Source: Lunularia cruciata (Eukaryota; Streptophyta; Marchantiopsida; Lunulariales; Lunulariaceae). From it: 64,000 nt of DNA. The DNA is taken from positions 74,896,001 to 74,960,000 of the forward strand of contig OX419757.1 of the NCBI GenBank assembly GCA_948567375.1, written 5' to 3'. The notes under the pieces were generated by a model. That model saw nothing but the letters and a program-made list of their open reading frames with translations. It searched no databases and was not told the origin of the DNA. Both the position numbers and the translations under genes were made by a program. Positions within the stretch are counted from its first letter, which is position 1; each line of letters begins with the position of its first letter. Of the stretch, positions 12,363-24,256 are shown one piece after another.

Positions 12363-14270
12363 AAGGTTGTCCAAGGGGCAGTGTATTGTAGAAAGAAGTC
12401 ATCTAGAGGAAAGAAGTGTATGGGCAGTGTATCAAAGGAAAGAAGTGATCTAGAGCACACATTTGGTGTTTCTTGCTCTGGGACTACAATGTGATTCACT
12501 TTGAGATCAAAGGAGGGACAAAGAAGGAGCAAGAGAAGGAAGTAGGGCAAATGTAGTTCAAGCTAGACAGTTATGGATGGAAAAGAAGGAGATGCAACTA
12601 AATTATGAGGATTAGTTGTGGGTCAGGGACAAGGAAGTGGGAAGCCTTTGCCACAAAATGAACAATCACAGATTTGGCTGGCCACCTTTGACATGCAGAT
12701 GACCAAGTATTTAAAGAAGACGGCCTAGCAATTGGAAACTCAAGCAAAGAAGTTGGAATTAGCAACAAAGAAAGACGAGGAAAGAGAAAAAAATGCAAAA
12801 AGGCATTCCAAGCGGACTCTCAAGCAAAGTTCCAATGGCTAGAAGAGTCAAAGCATAAAATTATTTGGCAAAGAAAAGAAGTCCAAGACCAATTTTTGGA
12901 GCTACTCAAAGAAGAAGTGGAAGAATGGGAATTGAAGACCAAGATCCACAAAATGAAGTTGTAGATGCAGAAATTGGAGGGTAATGCCTTCAAAGAAGAG
13001 CAAATGGACTAGATAGCTCTTTGACTAAAAGGGCATTCAGATAGGAAGTTCAACAAAGTCTATAATTCCTATCTACTAAAGATCACAAACTACAAGGAGC
13101 GCATTGAGGAAGTTCTTCAGCAACTTAAAGGTGAAGGCTCTTCACAACAAAGTATAGAGCCAAAGATGATCTCCTTGGTAAAGGAAGGAACTATATTGCT
13201 AGATTAGTCTGTACTTAGCCATTTCTTCCAGTAATTATACATAAGACTTTGCAGTACTTGTAAGTACACCAAACTCCAGCAAGAAGAAGAAGTTCTTTGT
13301 AAGTTTGTAAGTTTGTAAGGTATGAAGAAGCCAAACAATTTGGCCCCTATAAGAATTTTCAAGACAAATACCTATGAGTTTATAACACCTTCTCAGCTGA
13401 CTACTACTTTGGTGCGGTAACTTTGGGGAGGGAAATGATGATTCAAATGCATACTTTGGGGAAGAACTAACACCTTCTCTTACACTTGTCAAAAGCTTAA
13501 TTAGGCAGTTACAATAGGATAAGATAGAAATCAAGACCTCAATTGGTGGTGGTGGAGTAGTTAGGATCAACAAGGAATCCACTTAGCCATCAAAGACCCT
13601 TTGGGATGAAGTGGAGTAAGGCTTGTAATAGTACCCAAAAAAAAATACAAAGGCTTTGTACATAAGGCTTTGGCTTGATAATCTTAGAGTTCACTTTTCT
13701 ATGCAACTTTGTATACAAATTGATGTCCAATCTGATTAATCTATATTAACCCAGTCCCCTAACAAATGGCCTTGCACAAGCAGTGGTGCAAATCTTATAG
13801 TAGGAGCATAAGTGTTTGGATCCCAAGGACAGGGTTGGCAATTGGTTCTAAAGGTGTAAACTAGCACTATGATGGATCTGATCAATCATAAGTGTCACAA
13901 GTAACATGAAATACAAAATTAGGGACATTTGACCACCATAAAGACTACTTCAGTGGTGTGTCTTCTGAGAAAGGTAGTACATGTCATTAAGGTTAAAAGC
14001 TTTGGGGCAAAGTGGACCATTATCTGCATGGTAACTTTGGTTACATTAGTTTTGAGAGTGGTTTAGAATCTTTTGGTTTGTCATAGGGTGTCACGGTGGG
14101 TGCTTCTTCCCAAGAACAGGGAGTGGCTCTTGCCCAAGAGGTTAAACAATAAACAAAGTACATTTTGTGACACATTCCCTTGACTTTTAGTAATTTCAAA
14201 CCCATATTCTTGTGGGATGGACTCACTCTTACCAATTATACTATTAGTACTTCAACACTATGTTGTTACA
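12363..14270 (+). repeat. Element A 5' LTR (5'-truncated)
   Basis: Direct repeat of 26225-28124, starting at GGGCAGTGTATTGTAGAAA and ending ...TGTTGTTACA just before the primer binding site. Homology begins about 780 bp into the predicted 3' LTR, so the U3 end is lost or replaced. It carries the same decayed coiled-coil coding stretch as the 3' copy (about 12,567-12,985). Confidence 0.7.
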
Positions 14271-14278
14271 TTTACTTT

Positions 14279-14296
14279 TGGCACCATTGCCAAGGA
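14279..14296 (+). promoter_or_regulatory. Element A primer binding site (tRNA-Asp-like)
   Basis: TGGCACCATTGCCAAGGA lies 8 nt after the LTR end. It resembles the plant Ty3/gypsy primer site TGGCGCCGTTGCCGGGGA that is usually attributed to tRNA-Asp. Confidence 0.6.
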
Positions 14297-14554
14297 TACA
14301 CTTCTTGGAGTGGCTAGAGATGAAGTCAAACAAAGCTTGAATGTTGTTGGAGACTTTAATATGCGGAGATGTTTAGACTCTTCATGATGAGAGAGCTTAC
14401 TGGAGAAATCAGAAGTGAAAACTTGAGAAAAGTGCAAACAAAGGAGGAAAAGCTCAAGAGAACTTTGGTCATCTTGAGAGAAAAATGATAGTGGACACAG
14501 AACCAACTATTTAGCTCCTAACTCTACAAAAAAAGAAAACTCAGATTTGGAAAT

Positions 14555-16100
14555 GTGGGCATAAAATTATCACTTATATCACTTCTCTCCTTCTATGTTG
14601 CACAACTTGAAGGTACCATGGAGGGTTGTGCTTTAGTCAAAGAAGAAGAGGACAAAGTTAACTATCTCTTAGAGAGCTATGAAATTGCAGATGAAGCCAA
14701 AGACAACATCTACTTTGGAGAAGAAGAAGAAAACCTTGCACTTTTTGGGGTGAGCCATGTGAGTCATGTAGAAGGAATCATTTATGCTGATGACTATCAG
14801 GAGATAAGAGGGGCTAAAGGAAAGGTATTGAAGATATCCAAAAGGATGTTCCATGAGGAAGGGTATAAAGTACTATTCTAGGAATACCATGACATCTATG
14901 CATGGAAATTGAGCTAATGCTTGGCATTCCATGCCAATGGGAGAACATTGCATTGATTTGGAAAAAGGAGCCATACCGGTACAACAACTACAATATATGC
15001 TCAACATGAAGTACTCATTGTTGGTGAAAGAGGAAATTGATAAGTACCTTCAAGTTGATGTCATCTTTCCAGTACTTAACAGCAAATAGGTCTCTCTAAC
15101 TGTAACTTTAATGAAGAAGAAGATAGGGAGGAGTAGAGTGTGCCAAGATTTTTCCAAGGAAGGATCATCATCCATTTCCTTTTATTGAAACCATCCTAGA
15201 TCAGGTTGTGAGACATAAATGCTATAGCTTTCTATATGGCTTTTTGAGGTATAATCAAGTCTCCAATTGAGAAGAAGATAGGGACAAGAGGACCTGCACA
15301 ATAGATGGAAGCACTTACACATATAAAAAATAACAATTGGCCTATGTAATGAACCTATCATGTTCCAATAAATGATGATCACCATGTTCAAGGACTACTT
15401 GCGGAAGTTCATGGAAATCTTCATTGACAAATTTTATATATTCAAACAAAGGAAGGAAAATCTTTTATTTTTCAGGAAGATGTTTGAGCAATGTAGTGCA
15501 ATAAGAGTATCTCTACACCTAGAGAATTGTTTATTTACTATGATGGAAGGAATCCTACTTGGTCATTGAGTTTTGGGATGAGGAGTGGAAGTGGAGATAA
15601 CAAAGGTAAAGGTGATCTAAGCTCTGGAAGCACCAAAGAACCTAAGAGAACTTTGAGGCTTTTTAGGCCATGTGTGGTATTACAAGTGATTCATATCCAA
15701 ACTATATAATCTTTGCAGCAGCCCTCACAAAATTACTAAAGAAGACTTAGTGATATGAGTGGATAGAGAAATAGGAATAAGCCTTCTTTGCCCTAAAATC
15801 TAGCTTAGTGAAGGCTCAAATGATGTGCAACCTCATTGGAACTAGATGTTTTTATGTGTATGCAGATACTTCATACATAGCCATAGGAGTAGTACTTAGT
15901 CAAAAAGCATAAGAGGAAGAAAGATTACCAAATATATTTTGCTAGTGTGCAGTTGTCTGAGGTAGAGAAGAAATACACTACCACAAAGAGAGAAGTGTTA
16001 AAAATTATTTACACCAATAGGAAGTTTCACCACTATTGTTAGGATATGAATTTGTCTTTCACATAGGTTACAATACCTAGTGAAGAAGGCAAATCTATCA
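14555..16100 (+). pseudogene. Element A reverse transcriptase and RNase H, decayed
   Basis: The ORF 14555-14881 matches the pre-RT region (EIRGAKGKVLKISKRMFHEEG). RT traces follow in shifting frames: VKEEIDKYLQVDVIFPV, KKIGRSRVCQDF, HPFPFIETILDQV, GLCNEPIMFQ and the catalytic box FMEIFIDKFYIF near 15,408-15,445. There the second Asp of the expected DD pair is Lys, so the polymerase site is dead. RNase H is recognisable as CFYVYADTSYIAIGVVLSQ near 15,845-15,910. Many stops are present. Confidence 0.75.
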
Positions 16101-16404
16101 TGAAGAATTGCAAAGTGTATATTACTCTTGCATTAATTCATTTGCATGATACATGTATGAAAAAGAGTGCATCATAAAAATGGAGATTTACTATCCAATT
16201 CAAAACAACAAAACAAGACAAGAACCTAGTTGGCAATTTTCAAAAGAAAGCCATGTTTCATATTTCTATAATGAGGAGAACCGGTATTTGGTGGAGTACT
16301 AATACCCTCAAATGATATTCAGCCCTAAAGGGATGGATATAGAGCAATGAGTAGTGTTCTTTCAAAAAATGGGTCCATGCCAACTTAAGGGGAATATTTT
16401 GTTA

Positions 16405-17096
16405 TGTGAGTCGGCCTGTCTCTCACTCAGGATGAAGCTCTGATGGTTATTATGGTAGCGCACCATGGACTAAGGAGGCAAGGAACCCCAACTCCATCAT
16501 ACTCCTCCAAGGCTAACACTCCAAGACTCAAGACATTGCTCACTAGAGAATTCAATGAGAGAGAGATAGTTGGAAATGAAAGGATGTTGAGTACCTCATC
16601 ACCCCTTGTTTATATACTTATGAAATAGTTACGTACCAAAGTTACTAATTACCATAGTAACTCAAGTTACTAGACTAAAAGTCAAGTAAAGTCAAAAAGG
16701 AGAAAGGAATATCCATTCACATGGGCATATTCCCCTAAGCATGTGGTCTTATCTTGACCTAACCACTAAGTCAAGGATTCCTACACATGGGCTATCCTTG
16801 AACTAAAGAAGAATCCAAAACAAAAAGGCTTGCGGGCCCAAGAGTTCTCAACTCTTTCTTTAAAGCTAAACACTTAGGAATAATACCAAGTCAACACACT
16901 AAAATCCAAAATAGTGGTGCTCATCTTTTCTAATTCCTCTAAAGTAAGGTCCATTCTATCTTAGCTATGACTAACTTTAGCTAACCATGACTAACATAGA
17001 ACCATTCTTTATCTCTATATAAATAATATCTCTTAAGTACTTGTAATACCAAGTTAAATATCACAATACCACATGCATGCACAAATGGGTGTTACA
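16405..17096 (-). repeat. Element D 3' LTR
   Basis: 692 bp, TG...CA ends, near-identical to 23567-24256 and to both LTRs of element E. On the minus strand it starts TGTAACACCCATTTGTGCAT. Confidence 0.9.
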
Positions 17097-17108
17097 TTTA
17101 CCCCCGGA
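17097..17108 (-). promoter_or_regulatory. Element D polypurine tract
   Basis: TCCGGGGGTAAA on the minus strand directly abuts the 3' LTR. It is short and interrupted by T. Element E has TCCGGGAGTAAA at the same place. Confidence 0.5.
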
Positions 17109-17144
17109 CTAAGTTTTCACTTTGTCTTCAAAGTGAAGGTCTCT

Positions 17145-18540
17145 CTACCTTCTATGGTACATCTTTAACTTATCATGGTTAATCCTATCAAAGTGTCTTC
17201 CTCCCAACTCCTTGAGATCATAGGTGTAATTGCCCCATACCTTCTCCACTATGAAAGGTCCAAAGTACTTAGGCAAAAACTTCTTTTGCACTCTCTTGAA
17301 TCGAATGGAATCAAACAACATTACGCAATCACATTCTTTGAAAAGCTCCACCTTCTTCTTGCCTTGCCTCTTGTCATAGCTCTCCTTTTGTTTCCTTTGG
17401 GCTTGCTCCACTTGAACCATAGCAATTGCTCTTGCCTCTTCCAACTCCATGAGTTGATCCTTCCTTGATTTCTCTACATCACCTCCTTATGCTTTCTTCA
17501 ATCTCCTATGAATGCTTTGGAAGGTAGGAAGATCAAAGTGAATAGGTAAGGTAGACTCAATACCATATACCAATTGAAATGGAGAATATCTGGTGGAAGT
17601 CTTCATGGTTGTCCTATACTCCCACAAAACTGCATGAATCCTCTTGTCCCAATGATGTTTTGCCCCCTCCATTTCTGCATCTTTGGCCAACATCATGCAC
17701 AAGGTCTGATTGGTTCTCTCTCCCAAGCCATTGGAATTTGGCTTATAAGATGTAGTTACTCTATGTGTGATAGAGAAATGTCGTAGCATGGCTGTAGTAA
17801 TGCTTCCTATAAACTCTCCTCCTCTATCATGGCTGTAGTAATGCTTCCTATAAACTCTCCTCCTCTATCAGAAACCAACTCCAAAGGGCATCCAAACCTA
17901 GTGATAATGCATTCATAAAGAAATCTACCCACTTCATCTTCATTCTTGTCCCTCAATGGTCTAGCCTCAACCCACTTGGTAAAGTAATCAGTAACTACCA
18001 CAATGTATGGATTATTTCTTGGGGTTCTATTGAGAGGACCTACAAAATCAATTCACCAATTCTCAAAAGGTCCTAGCAATGGAATTGATCTAAGTGGTGG
18101 AGTGGATGTAGACTTTCTAGCAAAAGCTTGACAAACATGACAAGTTTTGCAATAATCAAGACAATCCTTGAAAATCCCTCTCCAATGGTAACTTGCATCT
18201 AGAATCTTGAAAGCAGTCACCTATCCTACAAAGTGTCCTCCATATACTAAACCTTCATGAAACTCCTTTATGAGTAGGATAGACTCTTCCTTACCCACTG
18301 CTCTTTGAAGTAGACCATCTGCTCCTTGGTGAAAAAGAATATCCTTCACCATTGTGTAAGGTCTAGATCTTGCTGCAAGGGCCTTCCTCTCCCTAGCATG
18401 CATCCCTTCTGGATAGTTACCTCTTGTCACAAAATCCACAATCTCCTTGTACTCCATTGGAACATCTTGAGTGACTAAGATTGTCATGAGCTCCTCATCC
18501 AAGAAAGAATCATCCACTGGCTCATCTCCATCATGATCAT
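17145..18540 (-). pseudogene. Element D integrase, frameshifted
   Basis: The pieces, in protein order, are: the RNase H-integrase linker with the zinc-binding start FHEGLVYGGHFVG (18221-18517); the core with VVTDYFTKWVEARPL and SDRGGEF (17807-18001); the rest of the core with GLGERTNQT (17487-17789); and the C-terminal GPY/F-like part GPFIVEKVWGNYTYDL (17145-17450). The acidic catalytic residues of the DDE triad remain visible. A 41-bp tandem duplication at 17787-17868 breaks the frame in the core, and there are further stops around 18,000-18,220. Confidence 0.85.
17787..17868. repeat. 41-bp tandem duplication inside the integrase of D
   Basis: CATGGCTGTAGTAATGCTTC... occurs at 17787-17827 and again at 17828-17868 without differences. 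Element E has one copy at the equivalent place. Since 41 is not a multiple of 3, it frameshifts the integrase. Confidence 0.9.
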
Positions 18541-18559
18541 AGGCTCTAGATAAAAAATC

Positions 18560-19910
18560 ATCATTTGCATGTTACTTTCCTGGCCTATCCTCAATGGTGT
18601 AGTCATACTCAGACAAGAGTATCATCCACCTTGCTAGTCTCCCTTCAACATTAGGCTTGTTAAAGATGTACTTCAAAGCCTTGTGATCCGTGACAATGTT
18701 TCCCTCCAATCAAGTAGTGTCTAAACTTCTTGAGACCAAAGATCACTGCCAACCCTCCTCTCTCCATGACAGAGTAGTTCTTCTCTACTGAAACCATCTG
18801 CCTACTAGCATAAGCTATTGGATGATCATGCCTATCTTGGTCTAATTAACTAAGAGTGCATCCTATAGCTACATTAGAAGCATCAATGTAGAGGATGAAA
18901 GGCTTACTCCAATCAGGTTTAGCAAAAATTGGAGCTACAACAAGGGATTGCTTGAGCTCCTCAAAAGCTTTGAGAGCCTCCTTGTCCTCCAAAATCACCA
19001 TGTAATCTACACCCTTCTTCGTGTAGATGGTCAATGGATAAACCTTGTTGGAAAATGAGAGGATGAACCTCCTATAGTATCCAACCATCCCCAAGAATTG
19101 GCATAACTTTTTCAAGCTTGAAGGGAATGGAAGGTCTGAGATTTTCCTCACCTTCTTAGGATCAACTACTATTCCATCCTTGGAGATGATGTGCCCCAAA
19201 AGTAGACCTTCTTCACATTCTAAAATGCACTTCTTTGGGTTGAGTGATGCATTTGCCTCATCCAAGCGTTGCAAGACCTTGATTAGGTGCTCAAAGTGCT
19301 CCTCCTTGCTCCCATAGACAAAAAAGTCATCAATGAAGTCTCTCACAAATTTCCCAATGAAAGGTTCAAATACCTTGTTCATGAACCGTTGGAATGTGGC
19401 TGGAGCATTGCAAAGCCCAAAAGGCATGACCTTGAAAGCGTAAGTTCCCCAAGGTATGGTGAATATGGTGAGTTGTTGATGCTCTGGTGCAATCTTGATT
19501 TGGTTATATCCACTATAACCATCTCCAAAATTATACCTCTCATGACCTGCAATCTCCTCCAAGATCTCATCAATGAATGGCAATGGGTAGTAGTCCTTCT
19601 TGGTAATAGCATTGAGCTTCTTGTAATCCATACATACTCAAAGCTTACCATTATTTTTCTTCACAATGACAATTGGAGACACCCATTTTGAATTCTCTAC
19701 CTCAAAGATAAATCGAGCCTCCTTGAGCTTATGCATCTCCTCCTTCACAACCAAAGATATTGGTGGGCTAATGTGACATTGTTTTTGGCGGATTGGTCTT
19801 GCATGTGACTCCACTTCTATCTTGTGCTCCTCCAAGGTGACTTCCTTCAAATCCTTGTGACTGAAAGCAAAAACATGGATGAACTTGCAGAAAATCTCCT
19901 CAAATCTCAC
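18560..19910 (-). pseudogene. Element D reverse transcriptase and RNase H
   Basis: The longest open part, 18846-19631 (261 codons), runs from MDYKKLNAITKKDYYPLPFI through the catalytic box FVRDFIDDFFVYGS to the RNase H start FILYIDASNVAIGC. The pre-RT part is 19638-19910 (HISPPISLVVKEEM, WVSPIVIVKKNNGKL). The two are separated by a TGA where E has a CGG codon. RNase H continues in broken frames to about 18,560. The RT Asp-Asp pair is intact. Confidence 0.85.
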
Positions 19911-20077
19911 CTTCTAGTCCTTGTAACATTTGGGCCATACTTGAGGGTAGCTAACCTTCTCTCTACCTCCTCAAGTGTCAATGGTGATTTATCTAGGTCC
20001 TTCAAAACCTCTGGCTTAGGTGCAAAATCCATAGCACACAAAGGATATACATCTGAATCAGATTCAAATTCATCCAC

Positions 20078-20838
20078 CTATGTGGAAGTCTCCTCTTCCA
20101 TGCTTGTGTCCACACTTGAAGCTCCTTCTTCAAAATCTGATTCCCAATAATCAGAAGATGGTGTATCTAAATGTGAAGTATTGGTGGTGTTAGTCACAAG
20201 AACTGTGACTCTATGGTTTGATAACCCAATCCTCAAGTACCCTTTGTGCCATCGATCAGTTGTGCGTGTTGCTCTCAACCATAGCCTCCCAAGAAGTAAG
20301 TCATAGTTTGAATCCTTCAAGACTTGGAAAGTCATGAGATTTTGAACTCCCATAACTAAAACTACCACTTTATCCATCACCCCTATTGGTTGAACTTGTT
20401 GCTTGTTTGCAATGCTTATCACAAATGTTGAAGGTCTTGAGGGTATCATACCCAACTTCTTCATCAACCTTTTTGACATGGCATTCACTGTTGATCCTCA
20501 TCAACAAATGCATCCTTGATGTTATGACCATTCACTCTCACATCAATCTTGGAGGCATATTCACAAGCCTCCCATGGTGTTGGCTTGGCATCCACCACCC
20601 CCATTGATACTAGAGCTTTTGCCTTCTTCTTCCTCTTGCTCCTTGTAGAACTCAAACCACCTCTAAGCTCCTTTCTCAAGGTAGGGTTCAAAGCAATCAA
20701 TTGGCCCACTATGATGTTAACCTTGTGACTATCAATATCCCCAACACATTGTAATTCCATTGTTGCTTTGAGATCAAGAAGTCCTCCATCCCTAACTTCT
20801 TCCTTGGAGTCTTTGTTGTTGATGGTATTGAGGTGCAA
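20078..20838 (-). pseudogene. Element D aspartic protease region
   Basis: Two overlapping ORFs. 20485-20838 ends in AFVDEDQQ then a stop; 20078-20488 begins MNAMSKRLMKKLGMIPSRP and has YDLLLGRLWLRA, the typical second conserved block of a retropepsin. The frame break falls at the active site: the expected Asp-Ser/Thr-Gly cannot be read and VDE-D is seen instead. The C-terminal tail is acidic. It is inferred to be inactive. Confidence 0.7.
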
Positions 20839-21010
20839 GTGCTCCTAGTAGACATAGGAGTATCCTTGCTTGGAGTAAATCCTTGAGAAAAGTTAAAATC
20901 CTCTACAAAATGAGCTTTCTTCTTCTCTTATGCCAAAAGCTCCAAATTAAGACCCTTGGAGTTTGAGCACTCTCCCTTCTCATACTTGCTCTCAACCACA
21001 TCTATGGATG

Positions 21011-22003
21011 TTATCCCCTTATCTTTGTTTGGATTAGGAGCCACTTGGGTTTCACTACCTCACTCTTTCCCTCTATTGGCTCCCTCGTAACCCCTTCCTC
21101 CATGGTAAGTAGAATTTGGTCAATTCCTTTGGATATGGCCTCTTCCTCCACAACCAAAACAATTTCTATTTTGAAATTTTTGGTGGGTTGACCTCCTCTA
21201 TATGGATAGTTTCTATAACTCCTAGGCCCTCTCCCTATATTCTGATCCACTTCTCTCTTCTCCCATAGTTGCACCACATTGATCTTGAGATCCGCAAGTT
21301 GTTCTGTGATGGTTTGAAGTGGATCTTTTGGTGGAGATGCAAGAACTAGAGCCACTACTGCTTGTGGTGCAACCCTTGCCACCAAAATATCAGAAGCTCC
21401 ACTATATTTGTAGCCTTGAGGAGGATGCACAACCTCCTTCATCACCAAATCACTCTTATCCTCTTCTAAACTCTGCTCCATACGAATTGCAATCTTCATA
21501 GCTTCAACCTTGGAAGAAGGTTTCTCATATCTCACCTTGCTTCTAATTTGTGGTCTCAATCCTCCCAAAACATTCTTGGTGAGCATGGCTCCTATGCCAA
21601 TCATAGTAGTCTCCACATCATCTCCACCCTTCCTCAACACTATGCAAAATCTGGACTCTAACTTTTCCACTCTTTCCACATAGACTCTCACTTTCTCTCC
21701 ATCTCCTTGCTTGAGAAATGTAACCTCACTCATCAATCTCTCATAACTCTCATCAGGAATAAAGTTCTCAATGAGTGCTGAAGTCAAAGTCTCCCAAGAC
21801 TCCTCTTCTCTATCTCTCCTCTCTCTCTTTTGGTATTCTGACTCATACCATATAAGTGTTGCATCCTCAAAGAAATTTAGTAATAATGAAGCCCACTCAT
21901 TCTTCATCCTCTTATTGTTTCCTATGCAAGCTCTCTTGAAGTCTCTCACAAAGGCCTCCACATCTTCTCCATCCTTGCCAAAGAAAACCGGAAGTTTCTC
22001 CAT
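21011..22003 (-). CDS. Element D gag (capsid/nucleocapsid), knuckle out of frame
   Basis: 330-codon ORF beginning MEKLPVFFGKDGEDVEAFVRD. The classical retrotransposon gag domain follows (ASLLLNFFEDATLIWYESEY, SWETLTSALIENFIP, ERLMSEVTFLKQGDGEKVR, NVLGGLRPQIRSKV), ending in a basic GRGPRSYRNYPYRGGQP tract. The expected CCHC zinc knuckle, CFGCGGRGHIQRN, is readable at 21120-21161 but in another frame, and its last Cys position is a TGA. So capsid is intact and nucleocapsid is lost. This whole region is missing from E. Confidence 0.8.
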   Translation of the reverse strand: MEKLPVFFGKDGEDVEAFVRDFKRACIGNNKRMKNEWASLLLNFFEDATLIWYESEYQKRERRDREEESWETLTSALIENFIPDESYERLMSEVTFLKQGDGEKVRVYVERVEKLESRFCIVLRKGGDDVETTMIGIGAMLTKNVLGGLRPQIRSKVRYEKPSSKVEAMKIAIRMEQSLEEDKSDLVMKEVVHPPQGYKYSGASDILVARVAPQAVVALVLASPPKDPLQTITEQLADLKINVVQLWEKREVDQNIGRGPRSYRNYPYRGGQPTKNFKIEIVLVVEEEAISKGIDQILLTMEEGVTREPIEGKSEVVKPKWLLIQTKIRG

Positions 22004-22242
22004 CTTAATCCCTCACTATCTTTCTTTTCTCTCAAAATTTTTTGTCTTTCTCTTTTCTTTTCTCTCACTCTATTACTAATAGAGTATATACATGACTAAC
22101 ACCATTTGAGAGTAATCCACCCTAGGGAACACAAAAGGCTTAGGTTGTTCCAAGATTTCTATAGCAATATTAAATTCTAGAGTGCATATTAATCAAACCC
22201 TCATGGATAGTTTATCCATAAGTTGAAAGATTATCTCCATCA

Positions 22243-22716
22243 CTAATCTTGACAACTAGCTGATGAAGGTGGTAGTATTTCTGTAGCTGTACTAAAACTC
22301 TCTCCAAGATCATTCACCAAAGTCTCCAAAAATGATTTTACTCCACTACACTCATGTCCTTTTGGAAGTCCTTCAACTCCACAAACCTCACACAACTCCT
22401 TGGTCTTAGATCTTCTCCCTCCCAATCTTGGTGAAGCAAGTCCAACATGCAAACCCAAGTCAAGTAAGCCTCTCCTTTCCTTCAATCTCTTGCTCTCAAA
22501 GGTCAATGGACATGAACTTGCTTTATGTCTCTTCTCTCTACATAAAAAGCACTTAGACTCACTCTTTCCTCCAAGTGGTGTAGGTTTTTGGATCCTCTCA
22601 ACACTCTCTTCAAATTCTATTGTAAACTCTCTTTTCCTCAAATCCACCCCTACAATCACATCAAAGCCTTGGGGAACCTTGCATGGTCTTAATTTCCACT
22701 CTTGGTGACCTCCCAT
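22243..22716 (-). CDS. Element D ORF0b: zinc-knuckle protein upstream of gag
   Basis: 157-codon ORF, MGGHQEWKLRPCKVPQGFDV..., with CFLCREKRHKASSC (C-x2-C-x4-H-x4-C) and then a second cysteine cluster CEVCGVEGLPKGHEC. It precedes gag, which has its own knuckle, so this is an additional ORF. Extra ORFs upstream of gag are known in the Tat/Ogre group; whether this is homologous to them I cannot say. It overlaps ORF0a by 56 nt in a different frame, exactly as in E. Possible roles are nucleic-acid binding or chaperoning (inference). Confidence 0.65.
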   Translation of the reverse strand: MGGHQEWKLRPCKVPQGFDVIVGVDLRKREFTIEFEESVERIQKPTPLGGKSESKCFLCREKRHKASSCPLTFESKRLKERRGLLDLGLHVGLASPRLGGRRSKTKELCEVCGVEGLPKGHECSGVKSFLETLVNDLGESFSTATEILPPSSASCQD

Positions 22717-22876
22717 GTTCCCAAGATGAATCTAAATACTCAAACATGCTTTTTGTTGCTCTCAAACTCCTCATGCATGAGATCTCCACTCTGTAGAATT
22801 GACATTTCCTCACAATTTCACTAAGACCTCTCAACTTGTATGTGACAGTCCTCCAAAATTTTGCACACATGATCAC
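22661..22876 (-). CDS. Element D ORF0a: short ORF overlapping ORF0b
   Basis: 71 codons, containing VTYKLRGLSEIVRKCQFYRVE and MRSLRATKSMFEYLDSSW. It is conserved in E at 54853-55068 with the same length and the same +1 overlap into ORF0b. The function is not recognised. The two may once have been one protein, or be joined by frameshifting. Confidence 0.5.
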   Translation of the reverse strand: MIMCAKFWRTVTYKLRGLSEIVRKCQFYRVEISCMRSLRATKSMFEYLDSSWEHGRSPRVEIKTMQGSPRL

Positions 22877-23544
22877 AACTTCAGGGTGTCACTCCTTGAA
22901 AAATTTCAGATCTTTTCATCAAGCCATTTGGCCTAGACACCTTTCTATTAAGCACACATATTTCAGATTTGGTCTGAAAACCACCCCCCTCACTTCAAAA
23001 ACTCATAACTCCCTGCTCAAGAATGATTTCTCTCTGATTTTTGTGTCAACAGGTAGGATATAATGTACTAAATTTTCTTGGAATATTTCACAATAATCCA
23101 CTAAAAATTAAAGAAATATCAGACTATATACAATTTTCCATAAAGCATGTAGTTGCGGGAGCAATTTACCCTATCAACTTTCAAAAATTCTACCCAATGC
23201 GCATAATAGCCCTCACAATAATTCCAAGTGTGCTAACTGAAAGTTAACCCAAGCTATCATGTTTAGAAATTTCAAGTTCAGATCTCAAACTTGAGATTAT
23301 CACCTTAATCCCCAAAATCTACAATCCACCTCACACAATCTCTCCAAATCCTCTCATGTGTACAAGCTGTACAAAATCAATTCAAAGACATCATAATGAA
23401 CTACAGTGTATAAAAATGGATCTTAGTTCTCTAACATAAGTCCAGCTCTCTCCTCTCCTAATGTTCTCTCCAAGTGAGCTCTCATAGCCTCCTTCTGCCT
23501 AATGTAAAATTGAATGCGGAACATTATCTTGCCTTCTAGAGGGG
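22877..23544 (-). other. Element D 5' leader
   Basis: About 670 bp between the primer site and ORF0a. No supported ORF. The equivalent leader of E (54177-54852) is clearly homologous. Confidence 0.6.
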
Positions 23545-23562
23545 TCCCGGCAACGGAATCAA
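23545..23562 (-). promoter_or_regulatory. Element D primer binding site
   Basis: On the minus strand TGATTCCGTTGCCGGGAC follows four bases after the 5' LTR. E has TGGTTCCGTTGTCGGGAC. Both resemble the Asp-tRNA-type site TGGCGCCGTTGCCGGGGA. Confidence 0.6.
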
Positions 23563-23566
23563 AAAT

Positions 23567-24256
23567 GTGAGTTGGCATATCTCTCACTCAGGATGAGCCT
23601 TTGATGGCTATTATGGCAACGCACCATGGACTAAGAAGGCAAGGAACCCCAACTCCATCATACTCCTCCAAGGCTAACACTCCAAGACTCAAGACATTGC
23701 TCACTAGAGAACTCAATGAGAGAGAGATAGTTGCAAATGAAAGGATGTTGAGTACCTCCTCACCCCTTGTTTATATACTTGTGAAAAGTTATATACCAAA
23801 GTTACTAATTACCGCAATAATTCAAGTTACTAGACTAAAAGTCAAGTAAAGTCAAAAAGTAGAAAGGAATATCCATTCACATGGGCATATTCCCTTAAGC
23901 ATATGGTCTTATCTTGACCCAACCACTAAGTCAAGGATTCCTTCACATAGGCTATCCTTGGACTAAAGAAGAATCCAAAATAAAAAGGCTTACAGGCCCA
24001 AGAGTTCTCAACTCTTTCCTCAAAGCCAAACACTTAAGAATAATACCAAGTCAACACACTAAAATCCAAAATAGTGATGCTCATCTTTTCTAATTCCTCT
24101 AAAGTAAGGTCCACTCTATCTTAGCTATGACTAAATTTAGCTAACCATGACTAATATAAAACCATTCTTTCTCTCTATATAAACAATATCTCTTAAGTAC
24201 TTGTAATACCAAGCTAAATATCATAATACTACACACATGCACAAATGGGTGTTACA
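23567..24256 (-). repeat. Element D 5' LTR
   Basis: 690 bp, TG...CA ends, matching 16405-17096 with scattered point differences. It abuts the integrase of element A at 24,257. Confidence 0.9.

Larger units (their letters stand above)
16405..24256 (-). mobile_element. Element D: Ty3/gypsy (Athila/Tat-like) LTR retrotransposon, 7.85 kb, nested in A
   Basis: Minus-strand element with LTRs of 692 and 690 bp (TGTAAC...CTCACA), primer site, zinc-knuckle ORF0, gag, protease, RT, RNase H, integrase and a short purine tract. The RT signature DGYSGYNQIKIAPEHQ followed by MPFGLCNAPATFQRFM is like Athila/Tat elements. Flanking tetranucleotides GTTA (16401-16404) and GTTC (24257-24260) look like a 4-bp target duplication with one change. 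Several nonsense and frameshift mutations are present, so it is not autonomous now. Element E is its close relative. Confidence 0.9.

Noticed and set aside
13235-13582. 115-codon minus-strand ORF
   Set aside because: Antisense within the 5' LTR of A; its counterpart in the 3' LTR is broken.
19287-19691. 134-codon plus-strand ORF
   Set aside because: Antisense of the RT of D; a matching antisense ORF exists over E (56106-56489), which shows that it is a shadow.
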